From Paraeggerthella sp964369725 (GTDB lineage: Bacteria > Actinomycetota > Coriobacteriia > Coriobacteriales > Eggerthellaceae), in the NCBI GenBank assembly GCA_964369725.1, contig CAYJGC010000047.1:1-12952 (forward strand): a stretch of DNA of 12,952 bases, given 5' to 3'. The notes below the pieces were generated by a model. That model made no database searches and had not been told where the DNA came from. It worked only from the letters and a program-made list of their open reading frames with translations. Positions 5,401 through 12,263 of this stretch are shown piece by piece (position 1 is the first letter of the stretch; each line of letters begins with the position of its first letter). The position numbers and the translations under genes were made by a program.

Positions 5401-8205
5401 ATGGCTGGTTTTTTGTCTAAGCTACTCACGTTTGGCGAAGGAAAGCAAATGAAAAACTACGAGACTATTGTGGCAAAAGTCAATAGTCTCGAGACAAGCA
5501 TGCAGGATAAAACCGACGAAGAACTGCGCGCTCTTACCGCGGAGTTTCGTCAGCGCGCAGAGAGTGGCGAGGATTTAAAAAGCCTGCTTCCGGAGGCTTT
5601 CGCATCAGTACGTGAGGCGTCGGTACGTACATTAGGACTCCGCCATTTTGATGTGCAGCTTATTGGCGGTATGGCGCTTAATGACGGGCAAATTGCAGAA
5701 ATGAAAACAGGCGAAGGTAAAACGCTCGTGTCTACGCTTGCAGGTTATCTTAATGCCATTCCCGGGACGAACGTTCATGTAGTAACGGTAAATGATTATC
5801 TAGCACGCCGAGACAGCGAATGGATGGGTCAAATTTATCGATTCTTGGGTATGGAAGTTGGTATTATCCAAAACGGAATGAAACCCGACAAAAGAAAACC
5901 TGCTTACACTGCCGATATTACGTACGGTACAAATGCAGAGTTCGGCTTTGATTATTTGCGCGACAACATGGTTTCCCGTGCTGACGCTCGCGTACAGCGT
6001 GGACATCACTTTGCTATCGTTGACGAGGTTGACTCTATTTTGATTGACGAGGCTCGTACTCCTCTTATCATATCGGGTGCAGGAATGCAGGCAACCGAAA
6101 CCTACAAGAAATTTGCAGCCGTGATGAAAGGCTTACGTCTTGATGCAGATTTTGAAATGGACGAAGCAAAAAAGACCATCAACGCTACCGAGAGCGGATT
6201 AGAGCGCATTGAGGCAATGCTGGGAATTGATGATATCTATGCCGACATTGCTGGTCAGTTACCTAATCATCTCCAGCAAGCGCTCAAAGCACAGTTCCTC
6301 TTTCACCGCGATGTAGACTACGTAGTAGTGAATGGCGAAGTTAAAATTGTTGATGAGTTTACGGGCCGCATCATGGAAGGTCGTCGTTACTCTGAGGGCC
6401 TTCACCAAGCGCTTGAAGCTAAAGAGCACGTGTTGGTTCGTGAAGAAAATCAAACGCTTGCCACCATCACGCTTCAAAATTATTTCCGTTTGTATAAAAA
6501 GCTGTCGGGCATGACTGGTACCGCTATGACCGAAGACGCGGAATTCCGCGAAATTTACAAGCTTCCCGTTGTGGCTATTCCGCCTAATAGGCCAGTTGCT
6601 CGTAAGGACGAAAACGACTTAATTTATCGCTCAATTGATGCAAAATACAACGCTGTTGCTAATGAAGTTGCGCAGCGCAACGCAAAAGGTCAACCGTGTC
6701 TTATTGGTACGGTTTCTATTGAAAGCTCCGAGCGCTTGTCGCGCTTGCTGAGCAAACGTGGTGTCGTTCATGAAACATTAAATGCAAAAAACCACGAGCG
6801 TGAAGCACATATTGTGGCGCAAGCGGGACGTATGGGTGCGGTAACCATCGCAACGAATATGGCCGGCCGTGGTACCGATATTTTGTTGGGAGGAAATCCC
6901 GACGTTTTGGCTGAAGATGTATTGCGTACACAAGGCTTCGACCCTGATTTAGAGTTAGGGGCAGAAGTAGAGGAAGGCAAACCGCTTCCGCCAACCGAAG
7001 AGCAACGTCAGCAGGCGCTTAAGGAGGCAAAACTAACGTGTGCTGCCGAACACGACAAGGTTATTGCAGCAGGAGGACTCACGGTTATTGGTACGGAGCG
7101 TCACGAATCACGCCGTATTGACAATCAGTTGCGCGGTCGTGCAGGACGTCAGGGTGACCCTGGTGTAACGCAGTTCTATCTTTCTTTGGAAGACGATTTG
7201 ATGCGCCTGTTTGGAGGCAATCGAATGGATTCGATTGCACGCATGATGGAGCGCACTGATATGCCAGAAGATATGCCTATTCAAGCAAGCATGGTGTCAA
7301 AGGCTATCGAGGGTGCGCAGCGTCAAGTTGAAAGCATGCATTTTGCTGCACGTAAAAATGTTCTCGAATACGACGATGTTATGAATTTGCAACGTAGTGC
7401 TATCTATGACGAGCGTAACGCAATTTTGGATGGCAAGAACATGGACGAACGTATTCCTGGTATTATTCGCGATTCCGTAGAGTCGATGGTTGATGAGATG
7501 TGCCCCGCAAAAATGCCGAGTGATGACTGGGATGTTAAGGGTGTTGAAATGTGGACCGAAAACATGACTGGTCGCGAAGATTTTGCTGTTGCAGAAGTTG
7601 ACCACGAAGATGATCCTGGTGTTTTGAGTGAAGCAATAGAAACCTATCTCGCAGATATTTACGAAGAAAAAAATGAAACTCTGGGTAAACCTGCAATGAA
7701 GACGCTTGAAAGTCAAGTTATGTTGCGCATGATTGATACGCGTTGGATGAGTCATCTTCATGAAATGGACTATCTCAAGGCTGGTATTGGCTTGCGTGCG
7801 TTTGGACAGCGTGATCCTTTGGTTGAGTATAAAAACGAAGCATATTTGGCATTCCAAGGCTTGACTGCAGGGATGTATGAAGATTATTTGCGCACGCTTT
7901 TGCGTCTTCAGGTAACGCTTAAGAAGGAGCGACCTGAACTTGCCGAACAGCGCAATGTTCTAGATGGTAAGGTCAGTTATTCTTCTCCAGAGCGCGCGCT
8001 TGAGCAAACGGGTGTGAGCGCGGGGGGCGCCAAGCGGGCGCAGGGTTCAAGTGTATCTGCGCAACCCGACCAAGCGCGTAAACCGGCACCGTCTAAGCCC
8101 CAAACCTATATAAAGGACAAAGAAGATCCCTTCGCCAATATAGGAAGAAACGACCCTTGTCCTTGTGGTTCTGGATTAAAGTATAAAAAATGTCATGGTA
8201 AATAA
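5401..8205 (+). CDS. secA: Preprotein translocase ATPase SecA
   Basis: SecA is the cytoplasmic/membrane-peripheral ATPase that drives unfolded preproteins through the SecYEG channel. The 934-residue protein has all core motor motifs: Walker A MKTGEGKT (101-108), Walker B DEVDSILIDEARTPLI (208-223), TGRIMEGRRYSEGLHQA in the preprotein cross-linking domain region, NMAGRGTDILLGGNP (486-500) and QLRGRAGRQGDPG (576-588) in the second nucleotide-binding domain, then the helical scaffold/wing region. A flexible Ser/Pro/Lys-rich linker (about 859-910) ends in the zinc-binding tail C920-x-C922-x8-C931-H932, which in other species binds SecB or phospholipid/ribosome. The start MAGFLSKLL matches the usual N-terminus of actinobacterial SecA; an internal Met at codon 17 is less likely. 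AAGGA lies 10 nt upstream. A strong hairpin follows the stop codon. Housekeeping and essential; no anomalies in the key residues. Confidence 0.98.
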   Translation: MAGFLSKLLTFGEGKQMKNYETIVAKVNSLETSMQDKTDEELRALTAEFRQRAESGEDLKSLLPEAFASVREASVRTLGLRHFDVQLIGGMALNDGQIAEMKTGEGKTLVSTLAGYLNAIPGTNVHVVTVNDYLARRDSEWMGQIYRFLGMEVGIIQNGMKPDKRKPAYTADITYGTNAEFGFDYLRDNMVSRADARVQRGHHFAIVDEVDSILIDEARTPLIISGAGMQATETYKKFAAVMKGLRLDADFEMDEAKKTINATESGLERIEAMLGIDDIYADIAGQLPNHLQQALKAQFLFHRDVDYVVVNGEVKIVDEFTGRIMEGRRYSEGLHQALEAKEHVLVREENQTLATITLQNYFRLYKKLSGMTGTAMTEDAEFREIYKLPVVAIPPNRPVARKDENDLIYRSIDAKYNAVANEVAQRNAKGQPCLIGTVSIESSERLSRLLSKRGVVHETLNAKNHEREAHIVAQAGRMGAVTIATNMAGRGTDILLGGNPDVLAEDVLRTQGFDPDLELGAEVEEGKPLPPTEEQRQQALKEAKLTCAAEHDKVIAAGGLTVIGTERHESRRIDNQLRGRAGRQGDPGVTQFYLSLEDDLMRLFGGNRMDSIARMMERTDMPEDMPIQASMVSKAIEGAQRQVESMHFAARKNVLEYDDVMNLQRSAIYDERNAILDGKNMDERIPGIIRDSVESMVDEMCPAKMPSDDWDVKGVEMWTENMTGREDFAVAEVDHEDDPGVLSEAIETYLADIYEEKNETLGKPAMKTLESQVMLRMIDTRWMSHLHEMDYLKAGIGLRAFGQRDPLVEYKNEAYLAFQGLTAGMYEDYLRTLLRLQVTLKKERPELAEQRNVLDGKVSYSSPERALEQTGVSAGGAKRAQGSSVSAQPDQARKPAPSKPQTYIKDKEDPFANIGRNDPCPCGSGLKYKKCHGK

Positions 8206-8236
8206 GTATTTGGCGGGTGGAAAGCCCGCCGAATAT
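8206..8236 (+). terminator. Strong stem-loop immediately after secA (no U-tract)
   Basis: Starting one base after the secA stop codon, TATTTGGCGGG (8207-8217) pairs with CCCGCCGAATA (8225-8235) through one T·G wobble. A closing G·T pair at 8206/8236 and an inner T·G leave a 5-nt loop. The six-pair G:C core makes it very stable. It is followed by TGAAAGAAAT rather than a T-run, so classical Rho-independent termination is doubtful. A 3'-end stabilising or processing structure, or a U-less terminator, is more likely. Structure confidence is high; the role is inferred. Confidence 0.6.
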
Positions 8237-8393
8237 GAAAGAAATACCGTAATGCACTGCGAATATTTTATGCTAGATAACGTGTATGCCGTAGTAAAGT
8301 ACGCGTGCGGAGTGTATAGTTTACTGCGCAAAAAGAGCGAATCATTTCTGGTGCATTTTCACACAGGTACGGCACGTTAGTAAGATGGGTATC
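8237..8393 (+). promoter_or_regulatory. secA-prfB intergenic region, probable prfB leader
   Basis: About 157 bp lie between the post-secA stem-loop and prfB. TATGCT (near 8271) and TATAGT (near 8317) are possible -10 boxes, but neither has a convincing -35 element. A 61-codon open frame here (8195-8380) starts inside secA, has no ribosome binding site and spans the stem-loop, so I do not call it a gene. I see no riboswitch or other recognisable element. Confidence 0.2.
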
Positions 8394-9482
8394 ATGGCTG
8401 ATTTCCAAGATATAGAACAGGTAGCAGAGCGTGTAGCTGATGCACGAACCTACCTTAAAATTGAAGACAAAACCTTGGCACTCAAAAAACTTGACGAGCA
8501 AATTACTGCTCCTGGTTTTTGGGATAACGCTGCACAGGCTCAAAGCATATCTAAACAAGCGAGCATACTGCGCGAGACTATTTCCGAATATGATGAGGCA
8601 GCTTCGCTTTTAGCTGATGCACGCGCCGCGCGAGAGCTTGCAGTGGAAGATGAGGCGTTTGACCAAGAAGCACAAGAAGCACTTGCTTCTCTTGATGAAT
8701 TGCTTGACAGACTAGAAATCAACTCATGGTTTTCTGAGAGATTTGATAGCGGAGATGCAATTTTGACGGTCAATCCTGGATCTGGCGGTTTGGAAGCTCA
8801 GGATTGGACAGAGATGCTGTACCGTATGTATTCTCGCTATGGTGAGAGCAAAGACTGGAAGGTAAGCGTTTTAGACGTTGTGCCGGGGGAAGGCATCGGT
8901 CTTGATAAGGCGACTATTCAGATTGAAGGTCGTAATGCGTTCGGCATGCTTAAAAGCGAAAATGGCGTTCATCGTCTAGTTAGAATTTCCCCAACTGATG
9001 ACAAAAAGCGGCGACACACCACCTTTGCTGGTGTAGAAGTGCTTCCTGTTTTGCCTGACGATATTGAAGTTGACCTCAATATGTCTGATGTGCGCGTGGA
9101 TGTGTACCGTTCAAGTGGGCCGGGTGGACAGTGTGTAAACACGACCGACTCTGCTGTAAGACTCACTCATATTCCAACAGGTATAGTGGTAACGTGCCAA
9201 AACGAGAAATCTCAATTACAAAACAAAGAAGCAGCGTTTCGTGTTCTTAAAGCGAAATTGTATGAACTTGAGCAATCAAAGCGAGATCAAGAATTAGCAG
9301 ACTTGCGTGGTGAGCGTATGGATTCAACGTTTGGTAGTCAGATTCGCAATTACGTTTTATACCCTTATCAAATGGTTAAAGATGTGCGCAGTGGTGTAGA
9401 GACTGGTAATGTAGATGCTGTTTTAGACGGAGGGCTTGATGAATTCGTGATAGGCTATCACCGTTGGAGAGTTTCACAATAA
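8394..9482 (+). CDS. prfB: Peptide chain release factor 2 (RF2)
   Basis: RF2 terminates translation at UGA and UAA by entering the ribosomal A site and promoting peptidyl-tRNA hydrolysis. From the chosen start (MADFQ) it is 362 residues, normal for RF2. The GGQ catalytic motif is at 244-246, within SSGPGGQCVNTTDSAVR. The codon-recognition loop VRISPTDDKKRRHTTF (194-209) keeps the conserved His208, but the RF2 tripeptide SPF is SPT (199-201). The region matching the E. coli frameshift site reads TYLKIED with codon CTT at 8454-8456 followed by AAA, so there is no in-frame UGA and no programmed +1 frameshift; one continuous frame encodes the protein. An alternative ATG at 8385 would add MGI; neither start has a strong Shine-Dalgarno (AAGATGGG precedes 8394). 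The gene follows secA, as in many Gram-positive genomes. Confidence 0.96.
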   Translation: MADFQDIEQVAERVADARTYLKIEDKTLALKKLDEQITAPGFWDNAAQAQSISKQASILRETISEYDEAASLLADARAARELAVEDEAFDQEAQEALASLDELLDRLEINSWFSERFDSGDAILTVNPGSGGLEAQDWTEMLYRMYSRYGESKDWKVSVLDVVPGEGIGLDKATIQIEGRNAFGMLKSENGVHRLVRISPTDDKKRRHTTFAGVEVLPVLPDDIEVDLNMSDVRVDVYRSSGPGGQCVNTTDSAVRLTHIPTGIVVTCQNEKSQLQNKEAAFRVLKAKLYELEQSKRDQELADLRGERMDSTFGSQIRNYVLYPYQMVKDVRSGVETGNVDAVLDGGLDEFVIGYHRWRVSQ

Positions 9483-9488
9483 AAGGTA

Positions 9489-9524
9489 TTGGAAAAGCTT
9501 GCTTATGACCATGTATATAAGCAA
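9489..9524 (+). promoter_or_regulatory. Palindrome and candidate promoter upstream of the transketolase genes
   Basis: TTGCTTAT (9499-9506) and ATAAGCAA (9517-9524) are perfect 8-bp inverted arms around 10 bp. A possible promoter, TTGGAA (9489-9494) with a 17-bp spacer and TGTATA (9512-9517), would place the palindrome across the spacer, -10 and start region, as an operator would be. Alternatively it is a weak stem-loop after prfB. No T-run follows directly. Read by eye only. Confidence 0.35.
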
Positions 9525-9557
9525 TGACTATGAAGTTTTGTTAACGAAAGGACTGGC

Positions 9558-10397
9558 ATGACCCATCTTAAGCAGCGGGCGAACGAAGTGCGTGAGGATA
9601 TCGTTTGCATGATTGCAGAGGCAGGCAGTGGGCACCCTGGTGGATCGCTGTCTTGTACTGATATCTTGTGTACCCTTTATCTAGGAGGGGTGCTTGAGCA
9701 TGATCCTGCCAATCCCGAAAAAGCCGACCGTGACCGTTTCATTTTGGGCAAGGGACATGCAGCTCCTGCCTTATATGCAACACTAGCTCATTCGGGCTAT
9801 TTCGCACGTGAAGAGCTTGCGTCTCTTCGTAAACTGGGATCGCGTCTTCAGGGTCATCCTGATTCAAATTTGCTCGAAGGGGTAGAGGTTTCAACAGGTT
9901 CGTTAGGTCAAGGACTTTCTATCGCTGTTGGTATGGCTGCTGGATTAAGGTTAGCAAAGAGTTCTCAGACGGTATTTTGCTTGCTGGGAGATGGTGAATG
10001 TCAAGAAGGTCAGGTATGGGAGGCTGCTATGTTTGCAGCTCATGAAAACCTTGATAACGTGGTGGCAATCGTTGATGCCAACTGCTTGCAGATTGACGGT
10101 AGCACTCATGACGTTTGTAGCCTTGGCGATCTTTCTGCTAAGTTCAGCGCTTTTGGCTGGGATGTTCGTGAAGTTGATGGTCATAGCATAGAAGAGTTGA
10201 GTGAAGTTTTGAGTGCGGCTAAAAAAGAACGCACAGGAGTTCCTTGTGTAATCATAGCGCGTACCGTAAAAGGAAAAGGTGTTTCGTTCATGGAAGGACA
10301 GGCCGGCTGGCACGGTAAAGCTCCTAATGCAGAGCAAACAACAAGCGCACTGTCAGAACTTGCAGCATTTAAGGAGAAAGAGGTTTGTTGTGATTAA
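9558..10397 (+). CDS. Transketolase, N-terminal (thiamine pyrophosphate-binding) subunit
   Basis: This is the first half of a two-subunit transketolase, which transfers a two-carbon ketol unit between sugar phosphates in the non-oxidative pentose phosphate pathway using thiamine pyrophosphate. The 279 residues include SGHPGGSLS (24-32), GKGHAAPALY (65-74) and STGSLGQGLS (112-121). The cofactor/metal signature runs from GDGECQEG (145-152) to N175 in VDANCLQIDG. The length matches stand-alone N-terminal subunits rather than the full enzyme of about 650 residues. AAAGGA lies 6 nt before the ATG. Its last 8 bp overlap the start of the C-terminal subunit gene. The split form is common in Firmicutes and Coriobacteriia. 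Related two-subunit enzymes acting on other sugars cannot be excluded from sequence alone. Confidence 0.94.
   Translation: MTHLKQRANEVREDIVCMIAEAGSGHPGGSLSCTDILCTLYLGGVLEHDPANPEKADRDRFILGKGHAAPALYATLAHSGYFAREELASLRKLGSRLQGHPDSNLLEGVEVSTGSLGQGLSIAVGMAAGLRLAKSSQTVFCLLGDGECQEGQVWEAAMFAAHENLDNVVAIVDANCLQIDGSTHDVCSLGDLSAKFSAFGWDVREVDGHSIEELSEVLSAAKKERTGVPCVIIARTVKGKGVSFMEGQAGWHGKAPNAEQTTSALSELAAFKEKEVCCD
10380..10383 (+). promoter_or_regulatory. Shine-Dalgarno site supporting a GTG start for the transketolase C-subunit
   Basis: GAGG ends 6 nt before the GTG at 10390, inside the end of the N-subunit gene (AAGGAG at 10371-10376 adds purine richness). This favours the GTG over an in-frame ATG at 10279, which would add 37 residues with no family resemblance that merely read through the N-subunit gene in another frame. 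Confidence 0.7.
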
Positions 10398-11364
10398 TCT
10401 TGCAAACAAAGAACAATCACAAGTAAAGCGCGCAACGCGTGCTGCTTATGGTGATACGTTGGTAAACCTTGCACAAGAAGGTGTTTCGGTAGTCGCTGTA
10501 GATGCTGATCTTACGGGTTCGACAACGACAAAAAAGCTTGCTGATGCAGGCTACCCTGAACGACTTTTTAACTGTGGTATTGCTGAACAAAATATGATTG
10601 GCGTTGCAGCAGGCCTTGCAGCAACGGGTAATGTTGCGTTTACGGGTTCGTTTGCCGTATTTGGAACTGGTCGTGCTTATGATCAAATTCGCAACACGGT
10701 ATGTTATAGCAACTTAAATGTGAAAATTGCACCAACGCATGCGGGTATTTCGGTTGGTCCTGACGGTGGATCTCATCAAATGCTTGAAGATATTTCTTTA
10801 ATGCGCGGTCTGCCCAATATGCGTGTTTTAGTTCCCGCCGATTATGCAGCAGCGTGTAGCGCTCTTCGTTTGGCAGCGCAGACTCCCGGTCCTGTGTATG
10901 TTCGCATGGGTCGTGCTTCTGTTCCTGCTATATATGCCGACGGAGTAGAGCTTGAAATTGGGCGCGCTTATGTTGTGCGCGAAGGAAGTGACGTTTCAAT
11001 CGTGGCTTGTGGCGTAGAGGTTGAACAAGCTCTCAAGGCGGCTGAACTGCTTTCTGAGCAGGGAATATCCGCTGAAGTTATCGATGCTTTTAGCGTTAAA
11101 CCCCTCGATGAGGAAACTGTGGTCGCTTCTGCGGCAAAAACTGGTTGCGTAGTGGTTGCCGAAGAGCATAGCGTTTACGGCGGGCTGGGGTCTGCAGTAG
11201 CTGAGGTGCTTGCAAATAAGGCGCCAACGCCGGTAGAGTTCGTGGGCATGAAGGATCAGTTTGGCAAATCTGGAGAGTTCGAAGAGCTTTTGGATTACTT
11301 TGCTATGGGCGCGCCAGCTATTGTCGAAGCTGTGAAGAGGGTTAAAGCTCGCGCATTCATCTGA
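10390..11364 (+). CDS. Transketolase, C-terminal (pyrimidine-binding) subunit
   Basis: This is the second half of the split transketolase and partner of the preceding subunit; the active site forms at their interface. The 324 residues contain RAAYGDTLVNLA (17-28), VDADLTGST (37-45) and GIAEQNM (63-69), whose Glu66 corresponds to the catalytic glutamate that activates the thiamine aminopyrimidine. APTHAGISVGPDGGSHQ follows, then the C-terminal regulatory-type domain (VSIVACGVEV..., VVVAEEHSVYGGLGSAVAE). The start is the GTG at 10390, not an ATG further upstream, because the family sequence begins right after it and a GAGG site is correctly spaced. It overlaps the N-subunit stop codon by 8 bp in a different frame, which implies translational coupling and balanced subunit synthesis. 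It ends 47 bp before ftsE with no terminator visible, so one transcript may continue into ftsEX. Confidence 0.94.
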   Translation: MINLANKEQSQVKRATRAAYGDTLVNLAQEGVSVVAVDADLTGSTTTKKLADAGYPERLFNCGIAEQNMIGVAAGLAATGNVAFTGSFAVFGTGRAYDQIRNTVCYSNLNVKIAPTHAGISVGPDGGSHQMLEDISLMRGLPNMRVLVPADYAAACSALRLAAQTPGPVYVRMGRASVPAIYADGVELEIGRAYVVREGSDVSIVACGVEVEQALKAAELLSEQGISAEVIDAFSVKPLDEETVVASAAKTGCVVVAEEHSVYGGLGSAVAEVLANKAPTPVEFVGMKDQFGKSGEFEELLDYFAMGAPAIVEAVKRVKARAFI

Positions 11365-11401
11365 TAGAATCAACTAGTCTCAGTACATTTATATTTTGAA
11401 C

Positions 11402-11405
11402 GGAG
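11402..11405 (+). promoter_or_regulatory. Shine-Dalgarno site supporting the GTG start of ftsE
   Basis: GGAG ends 6 nt before the GTG at 11412. It decides in favour of the long form of FtsE, because the internal ATG at 11538 has no purine-rich site in front of it. Confidence 0.65.
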
Positions 11406-11411
11406 CATTCT

Positions 11412-12263
11412 GTGACAGAAGATATCAATCAAAAGGCGCCTGAACGACGCCCGCGCCACGGTGGTGCGCATAGTGCGCAAAACATGCGTACGCGCCAAAC
11501 AGCTTCACAGCTGTCTACTTCATTGCCAGTAGTAGAAATGAGTGACATTCCTCAGCAGTTGGGTAGACCGGTCATTACTTTTGATCATGTAACTAAGATT
11601 TATCCAGCTCAGCCCAACAAGCCCGCGCTCGATGATATTTCGCTGCAGATTTACGCAGGCGAGTTCTTGTTTTTGGTAGGACATTCAGGGTCGGGTAAGT
11701 CAACGTTTATTCGTATGCTTATTCGTGAAGTGAAGCCTACTTCGGGTTCAATTTATGTTGCTGACGAGAATTTAACTAAAATGCGCAACTGGCGTGTGCC
11801 TTATTTGCGTCGTAATATTGGTTGCGTATTCCAAGATTTCAAGCTTCTGCCTAATAAGACGGTAGAAGAAAATGTTGCGTTTGCTTTGCAGGTTATTGGC
11901 AAGAGCTCTCATGTTATCAAAAGCCAAGTACCTGAAGTTTTGCGTCTTGTTGGTTTGCAGGACAAGGCAAAAAAGCGTCCCGACCAGCTTTCAGGTGGTG
12001 AACAGCAAAGAGTTTCAATTGCGCGCGCTATTGTAAATCGCCCGCCGCTGTTGATTTGCGACGAGCCAACCGGAAACCTTGACCCACAAACTTCTCGTGG
12101 AATTATGGACTTGCTTGAGCGCGTAAACCGTACCGGCACAACGGTTTTGGTTGCAACGCATGACCGTGAGATGGTAGACAACATGCGCCGTCGCGTAATT
12201 GCTCTTGAGCGAGGCCAGCTAACGCGCGACCAGGATAGAGGGGTGTACGGTTTCGATGTCTAG
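11412..12263 (+). CDS. ftsE: Cell division ATP-binding protein FtsE, with long N-terminal extension
   Basis: FtsE is the cytoplasmic ABC ATPase that pairs with FtsX to control peptidoglycan hydrolases during division or elongation. The 283 residues show Walker A GHSGSGKST (90-98), the Q-loop in FQDFKLLPNKT (140-150), signature LSGGEQQR (193-200), Walker B LLICDEPTG (213-221) and the H-loop His250. The core is closely actinobacterial, including the RDQDRGVYG tail. About 53 residues precede the ABC domain (basic, Gln/Ser/Thr-rich, likely disordered), whereas E. coli and M. tuberculosis FtsE are about 220-230 residues. The GTG start has GGAG 6 nt upstream; an internal ATG at codon 43 lacks a ribosome site, so the extension is probably translated. 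The gene overlaps ftsX by 8 bp. Confidence 0.97.
   Translation: MTEDINQKAPERRPRHGGAHSAQNMRTRQTASQLSTSLPVVEMSDIPQQLGRPVITFDHVTKIYPAQPNKPALDDISLQIYAGEFLFLVGHSGSGKSTFIRMLIREVKPTSGSIYVADENLTKMRNWRVPYLRRNIGCVFQDFKLLPNKTVEENVAFALQVIGKSSHVIKSQVPEVLRLVGLQDKAKKRPDQLSGGEQQRVSIARAIVNRPPLLICDEPTGNLDPQTSRGIMDLLERVNRTGTTVLVATHDREMVDNMRRRVIALERGQLTRDQDRGVYGFDV

Noticed and set aside
7297..7857. 186-codon open frame on the minus strand inside secA
   Set aside because: It lies wholly antisense to a well-conserved secA region, has no recognisable domain and no ribosome binding site I can identify; a shadow frame.
8195..8380. 61-codon open frame between secA and prfB
   Set aside because: It starts inside secA without a Shine-Dalgarno, translates through a strong stem-loop and shows no family features; more likely leader or spacer.
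10279..10389. 37-codon N-terminal extension of the transketolase C-subunit
   Set aside because: It would overlap the N-subunit gene by over 100 bp, and its sequence is an off-frame reading of that gene; the GTG at 10390 has proper ribosome site spacing.
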